Origin: Pseudobutyrivibrio ruminis AD2017
Lineage (GTDB): Bacteria > Bacillota > Clostridia > Lachnospirales > Lachnospiraceae
Assembly (NCBI RefSeq): GCF_000424305.1
Contig: NZ_AUJQ01000007.1
Span: 62,001-126,000, forward strand
DNA length: 64,000 nt
Reading direction: 5' to 3'
The translations under genes were made by a program, and so were the position numbers. Shown here in pieces: positions 10,351 through 17,967 of the stretch (positions within the stretch are counted from its first letter, which is position 1; the number at the start of each line of letters is the position of its first letter). The notes below the pieces were generated by a model. The model worked only from the letters and a program-made list of their open reading frames with translations, had not been told where the DNA came from and searched no databases.

Positions 10351-10363
10351 AATAATAGCATAG

Positions 10364-10396
10364 AAAGTCTTCACAAGATGTGAAGACTTTTTTTGT
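10364..10396 (+). terminator. Rho-independent terminator
   Basis: AAAGTCTTCAC (10364-10374) pairs perfectly with its complement at 10380-10390 around a 5-nt loop, followed by TTTTTTG. Ends the dCache gene. Confidence 0.92.
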
Positions 10397-10416
10397 TTCT
10401 TTTTTACGAAATGTGC

Positions 10417-10428
10417 GCAACCGATTGC
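10417..10428. promoter_or_regulatory. LacI-family operator upstream of the regulator gene
   Basis: GCAACCGATTGC is a 12-bp palindrome with one mismatch at its centre and fits LacI-family operators (central CG, outer TTGC/GCAA). It lies 56 bp before the regulator start and shares nearly all its bases with the perfect CAACCGGTTG site upstream of the binding-protein gene. Autoregulation is the likely meaning. Confidence 0.7.
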
Positions 10429-10483
10429 ATTTGTATATTTAATGTGATAACTTAAGAAATTAGGAAAAGAAAAGAGGATGATT

Positions 10484-11473
10484 ATGGGTCATACATTAGA
10501 TTCAATAGCAAAAGAATTAGGGCTTAGCAAGACAACTGTAAGCCGCGCAATATCAGGAAAAGGCCGTATTTCTGAGGAAACCAGAAAGAAGGTAAATGAA
10601 TACATCAAGGAAATTAACTACAGACCAAGTGCTGTAGCACGTTCTCTTGCAGCGAATCGCACATATAACGTGGGACTAGTAGTGCCTGCGGATTCTGCAT
10701 TAGGAGAAATGCCATATTTCCAGACACTCATGACTGGAGTTTGCGATAGAGCAATGGATTTCGAGTATGATGTGTTAATTATTCTTGCAGATAATGACGG
10801 TATTGCAGCGCTGCGCCATGCTGTTTTAAACAGAAAGATTGATGCAGTTATTGTAAGCCGTTGTGAAAGAGATTCTAAGGTTATCAATTTCTTAAAGGAA
10901 TCTGATATTCCATACATAGTTGTAGGAAATCCTATGGATGAAAGTGTTCCTTATGTGGATCACGACAACGAAGGGGCAGCTACCAGAATGATAGAAACCC
11001 TTATAGATTCAGGCATTAAGAGAATGGCACTAATCGGTGGTGGTGAAAACATTAACGTTACCCACAGTAGATTAGCAGGCTTTAGACAGGGCTTTATTAA
11101 CAAGGGTCTAAAGGCTGACGAATCTCTTATTTTCTTAAATATGCATAAAAGTGCCAGAATGGATTCTGTTTTAAAGGAATCTATTTCTGAAGGAGCAGAG
11201 TGTATCGTATGTATGGATGATATGCTTTGTAATTCTGTCCTCAATTGTTTGCATAATGACGGAATTGCAGTGCCTGAGGATATCAAACTATGTTCATTTT
11301 ATGATTCTAACTTGCTTTCTACATCAAAACCATCTATCACAAGCCTTTATTTCGATGCAAAGAAGCTGGGCGGTCAGTGTCTAGAGATTCTTATGCGTGG
11401 CCTTGATGGGGAAAGTATCACAAATGAAATTCTCACAGATTTTAATATTCAGATGCGCGACAGCACAAAATAA
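10484..11473 (+). CDS. LacI-family transcriptional regulator
   Basis: A 329-aa regulator. The N-terminal helix-turn-helix reads DSIAKELGLSKTTVSRAISGKGRISEETRKKV, with the hinge helix region YRPSAVARSLA, then a periplasmic-binding-protein-like sugar-sensing domain beginning TYNVGLVVP. ATG 10484 is preferred over ATG 10478 because AGAGG lies 6 nt before the former and abuts the latter. Near-identical palindromes precede both this gene and the sugar-binding protein gene, so it most likely controls itself and the downstream importer, releasing DNA when an oligosaccharide is present. The exact ligand is unknown; a maltodextrin-type sugar is suggested only by the transporter class. Confidence 0.93.
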   Translation: MGHTLDSIAKELGLSKTTVSRAISGKGRISEETRKKVNEYIKEINYRPSAVARSLAANRTYNVGLVVPADSALGEMPYFQTLMTGVCDRAMDFEYDVLIILADNDGIAALRHAVLNRKIDAVIVSRCERDSKVINFLKESDIPYIVVGNPMDESVPYVDHDNEGAATRMIETLIDSGIKRMALIGGGENINVTHSRLAGFRQGFINKGLKADESLIFLNMHKSARMDSVLKESISEGAECIVCMDDMLCNSVLNCLHNDGIAVPEDIKLCSFYDSNLLSTSKPSITSLYFDAKKLGGQCLEILMRGLDGESITNEILTDFNIQMRDSTK

Positions 11474-11507
11474 TTGCGCAAATAGATATTGTCCTATTGC
11501 GTAATTA
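11471..11507 (+). other. Long hairpin overlapping the regulator stop codon
   Basis: TAATTGCGCAA (11471-11481) and TAG (11483-11485) pair with 11494-11507, giving 14 pairs with one bulged A and an 8-nt loop. It begins at the stop codon of the LacI-type gene. No T-run follows, so it may act as an RNA-stabilising or processing hairpin rather than a classical terminator. Confidence 0.45.
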
Positions 11508-11566
11508 GGTGGGGCATGCGTAAAAATAGCCAAAATTTAACGAAAATACTTGTGTATTTTGCTATG

Positions 11567-11618
11567 TTGACGAAAAACAGTTATAGAGATAGGATAATTT
11601 ATGTAGAACAACCGGTTG
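11567..11618 (+). promoter_or_regulatory. Promoter and LacI-type operator of the sugar importer
   Basis: A -35 TTGACG (11567-11572) is followed after 17 bp by TAGGAT (11590-11595), a fair sigma-A promoter. The perfect palindrome CAACCGGTTG (11609-11618) starts about 13 bp after the -10, where a bound LacI-family protein would block initiation or early elongation. The promoter match is moderate; the operator is clear. Confidence 0.65.
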
Positions 11619-11679
11619 CACATTTTGCGGCCTGGTAGTATAAAAAATTAATGATTATGGAGAAAATGGAGGAGTAAAA

Positions 11680-12960
11680 ATGAAGAGAAAGTTAGTTTCA
11701 GCACTTCTTGTTTCTACTATGGTGGCTACAGCATTCGTAGGATGCGGTTCTACAGCAGAAGAGACAACTGACAGTGCAGCAACAGAAACAACAGAAGAAG
11801 AAGGCGCATCTAGCGATGACGCTATTGCAAACCTTATCGCATCAACAGAAGGCACAGTTAACATTGACCTTTGGTGCTCAGAAACAGAAGAATACCAGAC
11901 AGTTATGAAGAAGCTTTGCGATGATTTCGAAGCACAGTATCCAGACGTTGATTTCAACATCACACTTGGTGCTGTTTCAGAAGCTGACATGAAGGATAGA
12001 GTTTTAGAGGACGTTGAGGCAGCAGCTGATGTATTTGTATTCCCAGATGATCAGCTTGAGGCACTTGTTAAGGCAGGCGCTCTTAACGAAGTAGCAGCTC
12101 AGTATACATACGACATGAACGAGACAGATACAGCAGCTACAGTTGAGGCTGGACAGTACGATGGTAAGCAGTATGCATACCCATTCACAGCTTCAAACGG
12201 ATATTTCTTGTACTATGATAAGAATCAGCTTTCAGACGAAGATGTAGCTTCTTGGGAAGCACTTACAGCTAAGGCTGAGGAGCTTGGTAAGGAAGTTGGT
12301 TGTGAGACAGCAAACGGCTGGTACTTATATGGATTCTTCAAGGGCGCTGGTTGCAACCTTACAGAGAACGAAGATCAGTCAAACAACTGCGATTGGAACA
12401 ATGAGACAGGTCTTGCAGCAGCTGAATCACTTCAGGAAATCGCTTCTTCTAAGGCATACAAGAGCTACGGAAACGATGACCTTCTTGCAAACCTTAACGA
12501 TGGTAAGGTTGTAGCTTATGTATCAGGTACATGGAATGTAAACGCATTCTCAGAGGCTTATGGTGATGGATATGCAGCTACAAAGCTTCCTACATTCAAG
12601 GTAAATGGTGAAGACAAGCAGATGGCTTCTTACTCAGGATACAAGTTCGTAGGTGTTAACGCATATGCAGAGAACACAGGTTGGTCAATGCTTCTTGCTG
12701 AGTACCTTACAAATGCAACATCTCAGGAAGCTGTTTACGAAGCAACAGGTGAGGGTCCTTCAAACACAGAGGCACTTTCAAAGGCATCTTCTCCAGCACT
12801 TGATGCTCTTGCAGCACAGTCTGAGTTCGCAGACCTTCAGAGAGTTGGTGGTAACTACTGGACACCAGCAGAGTCACTTGGAAAGAACATTCTTGAAGGC
12901 AAGGTAAGCCAGCAGGTACTTGATGATGCAGTAGCAGGTATTACACAGCCAGTTGAGTAA
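11680..12960 (+). CDS. Sugar ABC transporter substrate-binding lipoprotein (maltodextrin type)
   Basis: A 426-aa extracellular solute-binding protein. The N-terminus is a lipoprotein signal (MKRKLVSALLV...) with lipobox FVGC, so Cys22 is lipidated and the protein is anchored outside the membrane. An acidic Thr/Glu/Ser linker follows (about 24-50), then a family 1 (MalE-like) binding fold with DLWCSETEEYQTVMKKLCDDFEAQYPDVDF. GGAGGAG lies 6 nt before the start. Codon use is strongly biased, as in highly expressed genes. It is the first gene of the importer operon under the LacI-type operator and is followed by a hairpin that probably keeps its expression above that of the permeases. The specificity (maltose, maltodextrin or another oligosaccharide) is not readable. 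Confidence 0.93.
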   Translation: MKRKLVSALLVSTMVATAFVGCGSTAEETTDSAATETTEEEGASSDDAIANLIASTEGTVNIDLWCSETEEYQTVMKKLCDDFEAQYPDVDFNITLGAVSEADMKDRVLEDVEAAADVFVFPDDQLEALVKAGALNEVAAQYTYDMNETDTAATVEAGQYDGKQYAYPFTASNGYFLYYDKNQLSDEDVASWEALTAKAEELGKEVGCETANGWYLYGFFKGAGCNLTENEDQSNNCDWNNETGLAAAESLQEIASSKAYKSYGNDDLLANLNDGKVVAYVSGTWNVNAFSEAYGDGYAATKLPTFKVNGEDKQMASYSGYKFVGVNAYAENTGWSMLLAEYLTNATSQEAVYEATGEGPSNTEALSKASSPALDALAAQSEFADLQRVGGNYWTPAESLGKNILEGKVSQQVLDDAVAGITQPVE

Positions 12961-12994
12961 TGAATAAGCCTTCCCCCTTTGGGAAAAGGTTATA

Positions 12995-13022
12995 GCTTCC
13001 CCCCAGAGGGGGGAAGCCTTTT
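12995..13022 (+). terminator. Intercistronic hairpin between binding protein and permease genes
   Basis: GCTTCCCCCC (12995-13004) pairs perfectly with GGGGGGAAGC (13008-13017) around AGA, followed by CTTTTG. A second C/G-rich stretch just upstream can form a competing structure. It is probably a partial terminator or mRNA-stabilising hairpin that sets a high binding-protein to permease ratio. Confidence 0.7.
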
Positions 13023-13039
13023 GTTTGAAGAGGATAAAT

Positions 13040-14452
13040 ATGAAGAAAATAGGCAACTACTTTAAAGACTTTGGTCTTGCAATAGCTCACGGCGACATCT
13101 GGGTGAAGCTATCATTAATCATAATGGGCGCAGGCTACTTTGGTAGAAAGCAGATCATGCGCGGTATTTTAATGACATTACTTCAGGTTGGAGTATTGGC
13201 ATCAATTTTCGGTGTATTCGCACCTTATATGTCAAAGTTAAACACTCTTGGAACTGTTCAGCGTGAAGAGGTGTTTGACATCGTAACTATGAAAAAAACT
13301 GTAAATGATTACGATAATTCCCTTTTGATTCTTCTTTATGGAATCATTGGAATCCTTGTAATTATTGCATTTATCGCATTATATATTGGTAACATTAAAG
13401 CAACTTATCGTATCCAGAAGATGCAGGAGAATGGTGAAAAGCTAAATACATTTATGGATGACCTTACATCCTTCAAAAATGAAAGATTTCACATTACACT
13501 CCTTACACTTCCAAGCTTAGGTGTAATTCTTATTAACATCATACCTATTTTATTCATGGTATGTATCGCATTTACGAACTATGATGAAAACCATCAGCCA
13601 CCAACATACCTGTTTACATGGGTTGGTATTAAAAACTTCGTAAATCTATTTACAACAAGCCAGACAATCACATTTGGTTATGCATTTGTTAGAGTATTAA
13701 TTTGGACATTGATTTGGGCTGTTCTTGCAACAGCAACAACATTCCTTGGTGGTATCCTTCTTGCTCAGTTTATCAACCATGAGGACACTAAATTCAAGGG
13801 AATGTGGAGAACACTTTTTGTAATCACAATCGGTATTCCACAGTTCGTTACACTTCTTCTTATCAGTAAGATGTTTGGTGATAATGGTATCGTAAATACG
13901 TTTTGTTCAAATGTAGGAATCCTTGATTTCTTCAAGAACATTGGATTGCTTAATGCAGGCGATGCATGCATCCCATTTTTATCGCGTCCAGGTTGGGCAC
14001 ACATAACAATTATTCTTGTAAATATCTGGGTTGGTATTCCGTATCAGATGCTTGTTGCTACAGGTATTCTTATGAATATTCCATCAGACCAGATTGAATC
14101 TGCAAAGATTGATGGTGCAAACAAGTTCCAGATTTTCTGGAAGATAACAATGCCTTATGTAATGTTCATTACTGGCCCATCACTTATTCAGTCAGTCATT
14201 GGTAACATCAATAACTTTAATGTTATTTATTTACTTACATACAATTACCAGACAACAAATATGGCTATGGCTAATTCACATGCCAACGAGGTTGACTTGC
14301 TTATCACCTGGTTATTCAGACTTACAAATGAGTACAGTAACTTCAAGATGGCATCAGTAATTGGTATCGTAACATTCGTAGTTTGTGCAGCCCTTTCACT
14401 TCTTACTTTCTCAAGAATGATAGGTGGAGATAAAGAGGGGGTATACAGATAA
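13040..14452 (+). CDS. Sugar ABC transporter permease, MalF/MdxF type
   Basis: A 470-aa membrane permease. Besides the usual binding-protein-dependent transport domain it has an extended N-terminal region with extra hydrophobic segments (about residues 25-60 and 95-120), as in MalF-class permeases. The coupling-helix EAA motif is present (IESAKIDGANKFQIFWKITMP). ATG 13040 is chosen because AAGAGG precedes it by 6 nt; a TTG 15 nt upstream is less likely. It forms the channel with the next gene's product. Their genes overlap by 1 nt (TAATG), implying translational coupling. Confidence 0.93.
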   Translation: MKKIGNYFKDFGLAIAHGDIWVKLSLIIMGAGYFGRKQIMRGILMTLLQVGVLASIFGVFAPYMSKLNTLGTVQREEVFDIVTMKKTVNDYDNSLLILLYGIIGILVIIAFIALYIGNIKATYRIQKMQENGEKLNTFMDDLTSFKNERFHITLLTLPSLGVILINIIPILFMVCIAFTNYDENHQPPTYLFTWVGIKNFVNLFTTSQTITFGYAFVRVLIWTLIWAVLATATTFLGGILLAQFINHEDTKFKGMWRTLFVITIGIPQFVTLLLISKMFGDNGIVNTFCSNVGILDFFKNIGLLNAGDACIPFLSRPGWAHITIILVNIWVGIPYQMLVATGILMNIPSDQIESAKIDGANKFQIFWKITMPYVMFITGPSLIQSVIGNINNFNVIYLLTYNYQTTNMAMANSHANEVDLLITWLFRLTNEYSNFKMASVIGIVTFVVCAALSLLTFSRMIGGDKEGVYR

Positions 14453-15294
14453 TGAAAAAAACATGGAAAATAGTTGGAAGACATATTGTTCTTGCAGTAC
14501 TTGCATTTATTTGGTTGATACCAGTATTTTGGTTGGTTGTTACAACATTTGGTGTAGAAAAGGGAATTAATACAAATCATTTCTTCCCAGAACATTGGAC
14601 ACTTGCAAACTACCATCAGCTTTTCTTTGAGCCAGATGCAGCAGCAAACTTCCCTGCATGGTTTAAGAATTCAATGATTATTGGTGTATTCAGCTGTCTT
14701 GTTTCATCAATATTTGTAATCATGACAGCTTATGCATTTTCGTTTATTGAATTTAAGGGTAGAAAGAAGCTTATGAGCTTTTCTCTTATCCTTGGTATGT
14801 TCCCAGGCGTACTTTCAATGATTGCTATGTACTTCATTTTGAAGATGCTTGGACTTACTGATAGTGTAGTAGGACTTATTATTCTTTATTCAGGTGCATC
14901 AGGCCTTGGTTACCTGATTTTGAAGGGATTCTTCGATACAATTCCTACTTCACTTCACGAGGCAGCAAAGCTTGAGGGTGCATCAGAGGCAACAATATTT
15001 GCTAAGATTGTTGTGCCACTTTCAAAGCCAATGATTGTTTATACAGTCATCAACTCCTTCCTTAATCCTTGGATGGACTTCGTAATGGTAAGACTTATGA
15101 TTAAGTCAAAGAATGCAGCTGACTGGACAATGGCTTTAGGACTTTTCAACTTGCTTCAGAGAGCGCTTGTTAACCAGTACTTCGCATACTTCTGTTGCGG
15201 TGGTTTGATGATTGCGGTACCTATTTCAATCCTATTCATCATCATGCAGAAGTTCTACGTTGAAGGTGTTACAGGTGGTGCTGTTAAGGGCTAA
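14452..15294 (+). CDS. Sugar ABC transporter permease, MalG type
   Basis: A 280-aa inner-membrane permease with about six hydrophobic segments and the EAA loop EAAKLEGASEATIFAKIVVPLSKP that docks the ATPase. It overlaps the upstream permease stop by one base. No ATPase gene follows: the next gene is unrelated. Firmicute oligosaccharide importers often share one MsmK/MalK-type ATPase encoded elsewhere, and I infer the same here. Confidence 0.94.
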   Translation: MKKTWKIVGRHIVLAVLAFIWLIPVFWLVVTTFGVEKGINTNHFFPEHWTLANYHQLFFEPDAAANFPAWFKNSMIIGVFSCLVSSIFVIMTAYAFSFIEFKGRKKLMSFSLILGMFPGVLSMIAMYFILKMLGLTDSVVGLIILYSGASGLGYLILKGFFDTIPTSLHEAAKLEGASEATIFAKIVVPLSKPMIVYTVINSFLNPWMDFVMVRLMIKSKNAADWTMALGLFNLLQRALVNQYFAYFCCGGLMIAVPISILFIIMQKFYVEGVTGGAVKG

Positions 15295-15445
15295 TAGTCG
15301 CTATTTATGAATCATATGTGAATTGTACCTCACGTAAATAGGTGATTTACTAATATTTCATAGATTATGCTTACTATATACACAATTATGATGTAATATA
15401 ATGCCATATAACGGGAGAGCTATGAATCCTAAAAGGAGGATCCCT

Positions 15446-15706
15446 ATGGGCAATGAATTTAAAGAGTATATTACATTTGTGGTTAGCACCAGAGATGGCG
15501 ACGAAGTAGAAATGGCGGTCATAGATCAATTTGAATTCGAAAATAAAGCATATGTTGCAGCAGCATTAGTTGAAGGCGATACGGTTAGCGATGAAGGGTG
15601 TTTTATTTATCGAATAAAGGTTGGCGAGGATGACTTTAAGGTTGAGAAAATCACCAATCAGATTGACTATAATAGAGTCGCAGAAGCATATATGGAGATG
15701 ATATGA
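15446..15706 (+). CDS. DUF1292 family protein
   Basis: An 86-aa acidic soluble protein matching the DUF1292 pattern: a strand ITFVVSTRDGDEVEMAVIDQFEFENKAYVAA, then a FIYRIKVGEDDFKVEKI strand and a final NRVAEAYMEMI helix. Function is unknown; Firmicute members often sit beside ruvX-like or alaS-region genes, which is not the case here. Start ATG 15446 has AAAGGAGG 6 nt upstream. The earlier ATG at 15401 lies inside a TATAAT (15397-15402), a likely -10 element, which argues against it. Confidence 0.85.
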   Translation: MGNEFKEYITFVVSTRDGDEVEMAVIDQFEFENKAYVAAALVEGDTVSDEGCFIYRIKVGEDDFKVEKITNQIDYNRVAEAYMEMI

Positions 15707-15712
15707 TAATCA

Positions 15713-15742
15713 AGGGACTGGTTTATGCCGGTCCCTTTTTTT
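15713..15742 (+). terminator. Rho-independent terminator
   Basis: AGGGACTGG (15713-15721) pairs with CCGGTCCCT (15728-15736), one G-U, followed by a T7 run. A TATAAT at 15745-15750, directly after the run, may be the -10 of the larB promoter. Confidence 0.9.
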
Positions 15743-15774
15743 GATATAATAATCTCACCTAGGAGGAGGCTTAC

Positions 15775-16449
15775 ATGGATTTTGCAAATTTGGATTTTGA
15801 CAGAAAAAATCGTACAGGATTTCCAGAGGTAATCTTCTGTGAGAGAAAGCCTGACGAGTTTTTAGTAGACATATATAAAAAGATGTATGAACGAGATGGT
15901 CAGGTTTTTGGCACAAGGGCAACTGAGCATCAGTATGATATTGTAAAAGCGGCTATTCCAGAGGTGACCTATGATAAGGTCAGCAGGATTTTGAAGGCGG
16001 TATCACCAGATATTAAGTTGCCCGAGCTTGTTGGAGAAATTGCTGTGGTTACAGCAGGAACAGCTGATATCCCTGTTGCGGAGGAAGCTGCGCAGACGGC
16101 AGAATACTTTGGTACTAAGGTTAACCGCGTGTATGATGTTGGAGTGAGTGGAATACATCGTCTACTTGAAAATGTGGATACATTGAATCGTACTAACTGC
16201 GTGGTGGCAGTGGCAGGAATGGAAGGTGCATTGGCATCAGTTGTTGGAGGCCTTGTAAAGGTTCCTGTAATCGCAGTTCCTACCAGTGTAGGGTATGGAG
16301 CGAATTTGGGTGGAATATCAGCACTTTTAACAATGATAAATTCTTGTGCAAATGGTATTTCTGTTGTGAATATTGATAATGGATACGGGGCAGGCTATAC
16401 AGCAACACAGATAAATAGATTGGCGGTAGGAAACAGAAATGAAGAATAA
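15775..16449 (+). CDS. larB: Nickel-pincer cofactor biosynthesis protein LarB
   Basis: A 224-aa protein with a PurE-like C-terminal half. LarB carboxylates the pyridine ring of nicotinate adenine dinucleotide and hydrolyses its phosphoanhydride bond, the first step towards the nickel-pincer nucleotide of lactate racemase and related enzymes. The motifs GTRAT near the N-terminus, AVVTAGTADIPVAEEAA, VYDVGVSGIHRLL and VAVAGMEGALASVVGGL with PTSVGYGA are those of the LarB family. AGGAGG precedes the ATG by about 8 nt. The expected partners larC and larE are not adjacent or in the window. The downstream hydrolase gene overlaps its end by 11 nt. Confidence 0.92.
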   Translation: MDFANLDFDRKNRTGFPEVIFCERKPDEFLVDIYKKMYERDGQVFGTRATEHQYDIVKAAIPEVTYDKVSRILKAVSPDIKLPELVGEIAVVTAGTADIPVAEEAAQTAEYFGTKVNRVYDVGVSGIHRLLENVDTLNRTNCVVAVAGMEGALASVVGGLVKVPVIAVPTSVGYGANLGGISALLTMINSCANGISVVNIDNGYGAGYTATQINRLAVGNRNEE

Positions 16450-17179
16450 GAAAACCCGAAAGATAATTATAGGCGCGATAATCGCTGTCATAGTGGTTGC
16501 CATTGTGTGTAAATGCTTTAGCTTTGTGAATAACTACTACATGGCAACGGATGAAGCGTGGACATTTATGAATGAGCCAGCTGAGGGTGTAAAGGTTGAA
16601 CGTGTAGATAACACCATTTTGTTTGAGCCTGAAAATCCAGTTGCCGGATTTATCTTTTATCCAGGCGGATTGGTAGAGACAGAGGCTTATGCACCACTTA
16701 TGGAGCAGCTTGCAGAACAGGGAATCTTTGGTGTGATTGTCGAAATGCCACATTACCTGGCCATGTTTGATGCTAATGGCGCCAGAGGAATTCAGGCAAA
16801 ATATCCTGAGATTGATAAATGGTACATCGGCGGACACAGCCTTGGTGGAGCAATGGCATCTTTGTATGCAGACAGACACCAAAGCGAATACGAAGGATTG
16901 ATTCTTCTTGCAGCTTATTCTACAAAGGATTTAACAGATGAGCCTGCAGTGCATACTCTTTCTATCAGGGGATCGGAGGATGGTGTCCTGAACATGGAGA
17001 AGTATGAGGAGTGCAAAAAGAATCTTCCATCAGATTTTGAGGAAGTAGTAATAGATGGCGGATGCCATGCATTTTTTGGTGATTACGGTGCACAGTCAGG
17101 TGATGGCACACCTACAATCAGCGTGCAGGAACAGACTACAGATACAGTTGAAGCCATAATGGAATTTGTTGAGAAATAA
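16439..17179 (+). CDS. Membrane-anchored alpha/beta hydrolase
   Basis: A 246-aa protein with one N-terminal membrane segment (about residues 8-30) and a hydrolase domain probably outside the membrane. The nucleophile elbow is GHSLGG with Ser134, a likely acid is Asp181 in RGSEDGV, and the likely catalytic His is 210 in GGCHAFFGDYG. This fits the Abhydrolase_5 group, to which several uncharacterised Firmicute esterases or carboxypeptidase-like enzymes belong. The substrate is unknown. It overlaps larB by 11 nt, so the two are translated from one message, but no functional link is known. Confidence 0.87.
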   Translation: MKNKKTRKIIIGAIIAVIVVAIVCKCFSFVNNYYMATDEAWTFMNEPAEGVKVERVDNTILFEPENPVAGFIFYPGGLVETEAYAPLMEQLAEQGIFGVIVEMPHYLAMFDANGARGIQAKYPEIDKWYIGGHSLGGAMASLYADRHQSEYEGLILLAAYSTKDLTDEPAVHTLSIRGSEDGVLNMEKYEECKKNLPSDFEEVVIDGGCHAFFGDYGAQSGDGTPTISVQEQTTDTVEAIMEFVEK

Positions 17180-17183
17180 TAGA

Positions 17184-17813
17184 TTAATTGTCTTGACCCG
17201 TGCCTTGGGTCATCATTCCAGACAATGAAACAAAGCATTGCAGGAAATACCAGCCCCATGCAGGGAATACTGGTAGTAAACTAATATGGATAGGTCCATT
17301 TGTAAGGAACAGCTGTAGATAATGAACAGCTGCAAATCCACCTATCCAGGCCATGACTATGATAACAATTGAATATTCGTGTTTTATTGCAAGTAAAGCT
17401 GGAATAAGAGCTATTATAAAAGCAAATAGCACGGAAAAGTATGGATATATCTGAGGTGATATATCCATTTTTTTTGCGATAAATTCAATAACGATAGATG
17501 AAAGATATATGTAAACAAAGTCAAATATTACGATAAACAGGCCGAGCTTTCTGATGAACCATGAAAGCAGCATAAGAGCAGCACCAAAAAGGATTTGCAA
17601 AAACAACATCTGCTTATCGTTTAAGTTTAAATCAAAGAATTCGATAAGCTTATGGACATTGGTGAATCCAACCCAAAAGCCTAAAACTCCAAGCACAAAC
17701 TTATAAACTGTATATCCGTTAAAACAGATGTATACAGCCAATAAGAAGAGTACAACGTAAATAATGTTATTGTTGATTTGTAGGTTAGCAACCTTGCTTA
17801 AAATGTTTTCCAT
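17184..17813 (-). CDS. Multi-pass membrane protein (DUF4203/TMEM198-like)
   Basis: A 209-aa very hydrophobic protein with about seven predicted transmembrane segments, Gly-rich inside the helices (KFVLGVLGFWVGF, IVMAWIGGFAAVHYL). The pattern resembles DUF4203/TMEM198-like proteins; no function can be assigned. It is the only gene I call on the minus strand and is convergent with the hydrolase gene, the stops being 4 bp apart. No strong Shine-Dalgarno is visible before its ATG. Confidence 0.75.
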   Translation of the reverse strand: MENILSKVANLQINNNIIYVVLFLLAVYICFNGYTVYKFVLGVLGFWVGFTNVHKLIEFFDLNLNDKQMLFLQILFGAALMLLSWFIRKLGLFIVIFDFVYIYLSSIVIEFIAKKMDISPQIYPYFSVLFAFIIALIPALLAIKHEYSIVIIVMAWIGGFAAVHYLQLFLTNGPIHISLLPVFPAWGWYFLQCFVSLSGMMTQGTGQDN

Positions 17814-17967
17814 GAGTGTAATATAGCATGCTTCTATGAATTAGCTGTGAAAAGCAATTTGTAAAGAAAATTCGCAACATTCTGTGAATAAAAGTGTATT
17901 TTGGGACAGAAAGGGTTAAAATAAAATCGTATAAGTGTAGGGTTGCCACACTGGGAGGTTCAGGGAT

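Noticed and set aside
11486-11679. Small RNA or riboswitch in the gap before the binding-protein gene
   Set aside because: Promoter, operator and ribosome-binding site explain most of it; no known riboswitch core is visible.
12961-13022. Frameshifted coding remnant between binding protein and permease
   Set aside because: The stretch is two C/G-rich hairpin-forming blocks with no reading frame or ribosome-binding site.
16280-16882. 200-codon minus-strand frame across larB and the hydrolase gene
   Set aside because: Both plus-strand genes are strongly supported by motifs, and the antisense product has no recognisable feature.
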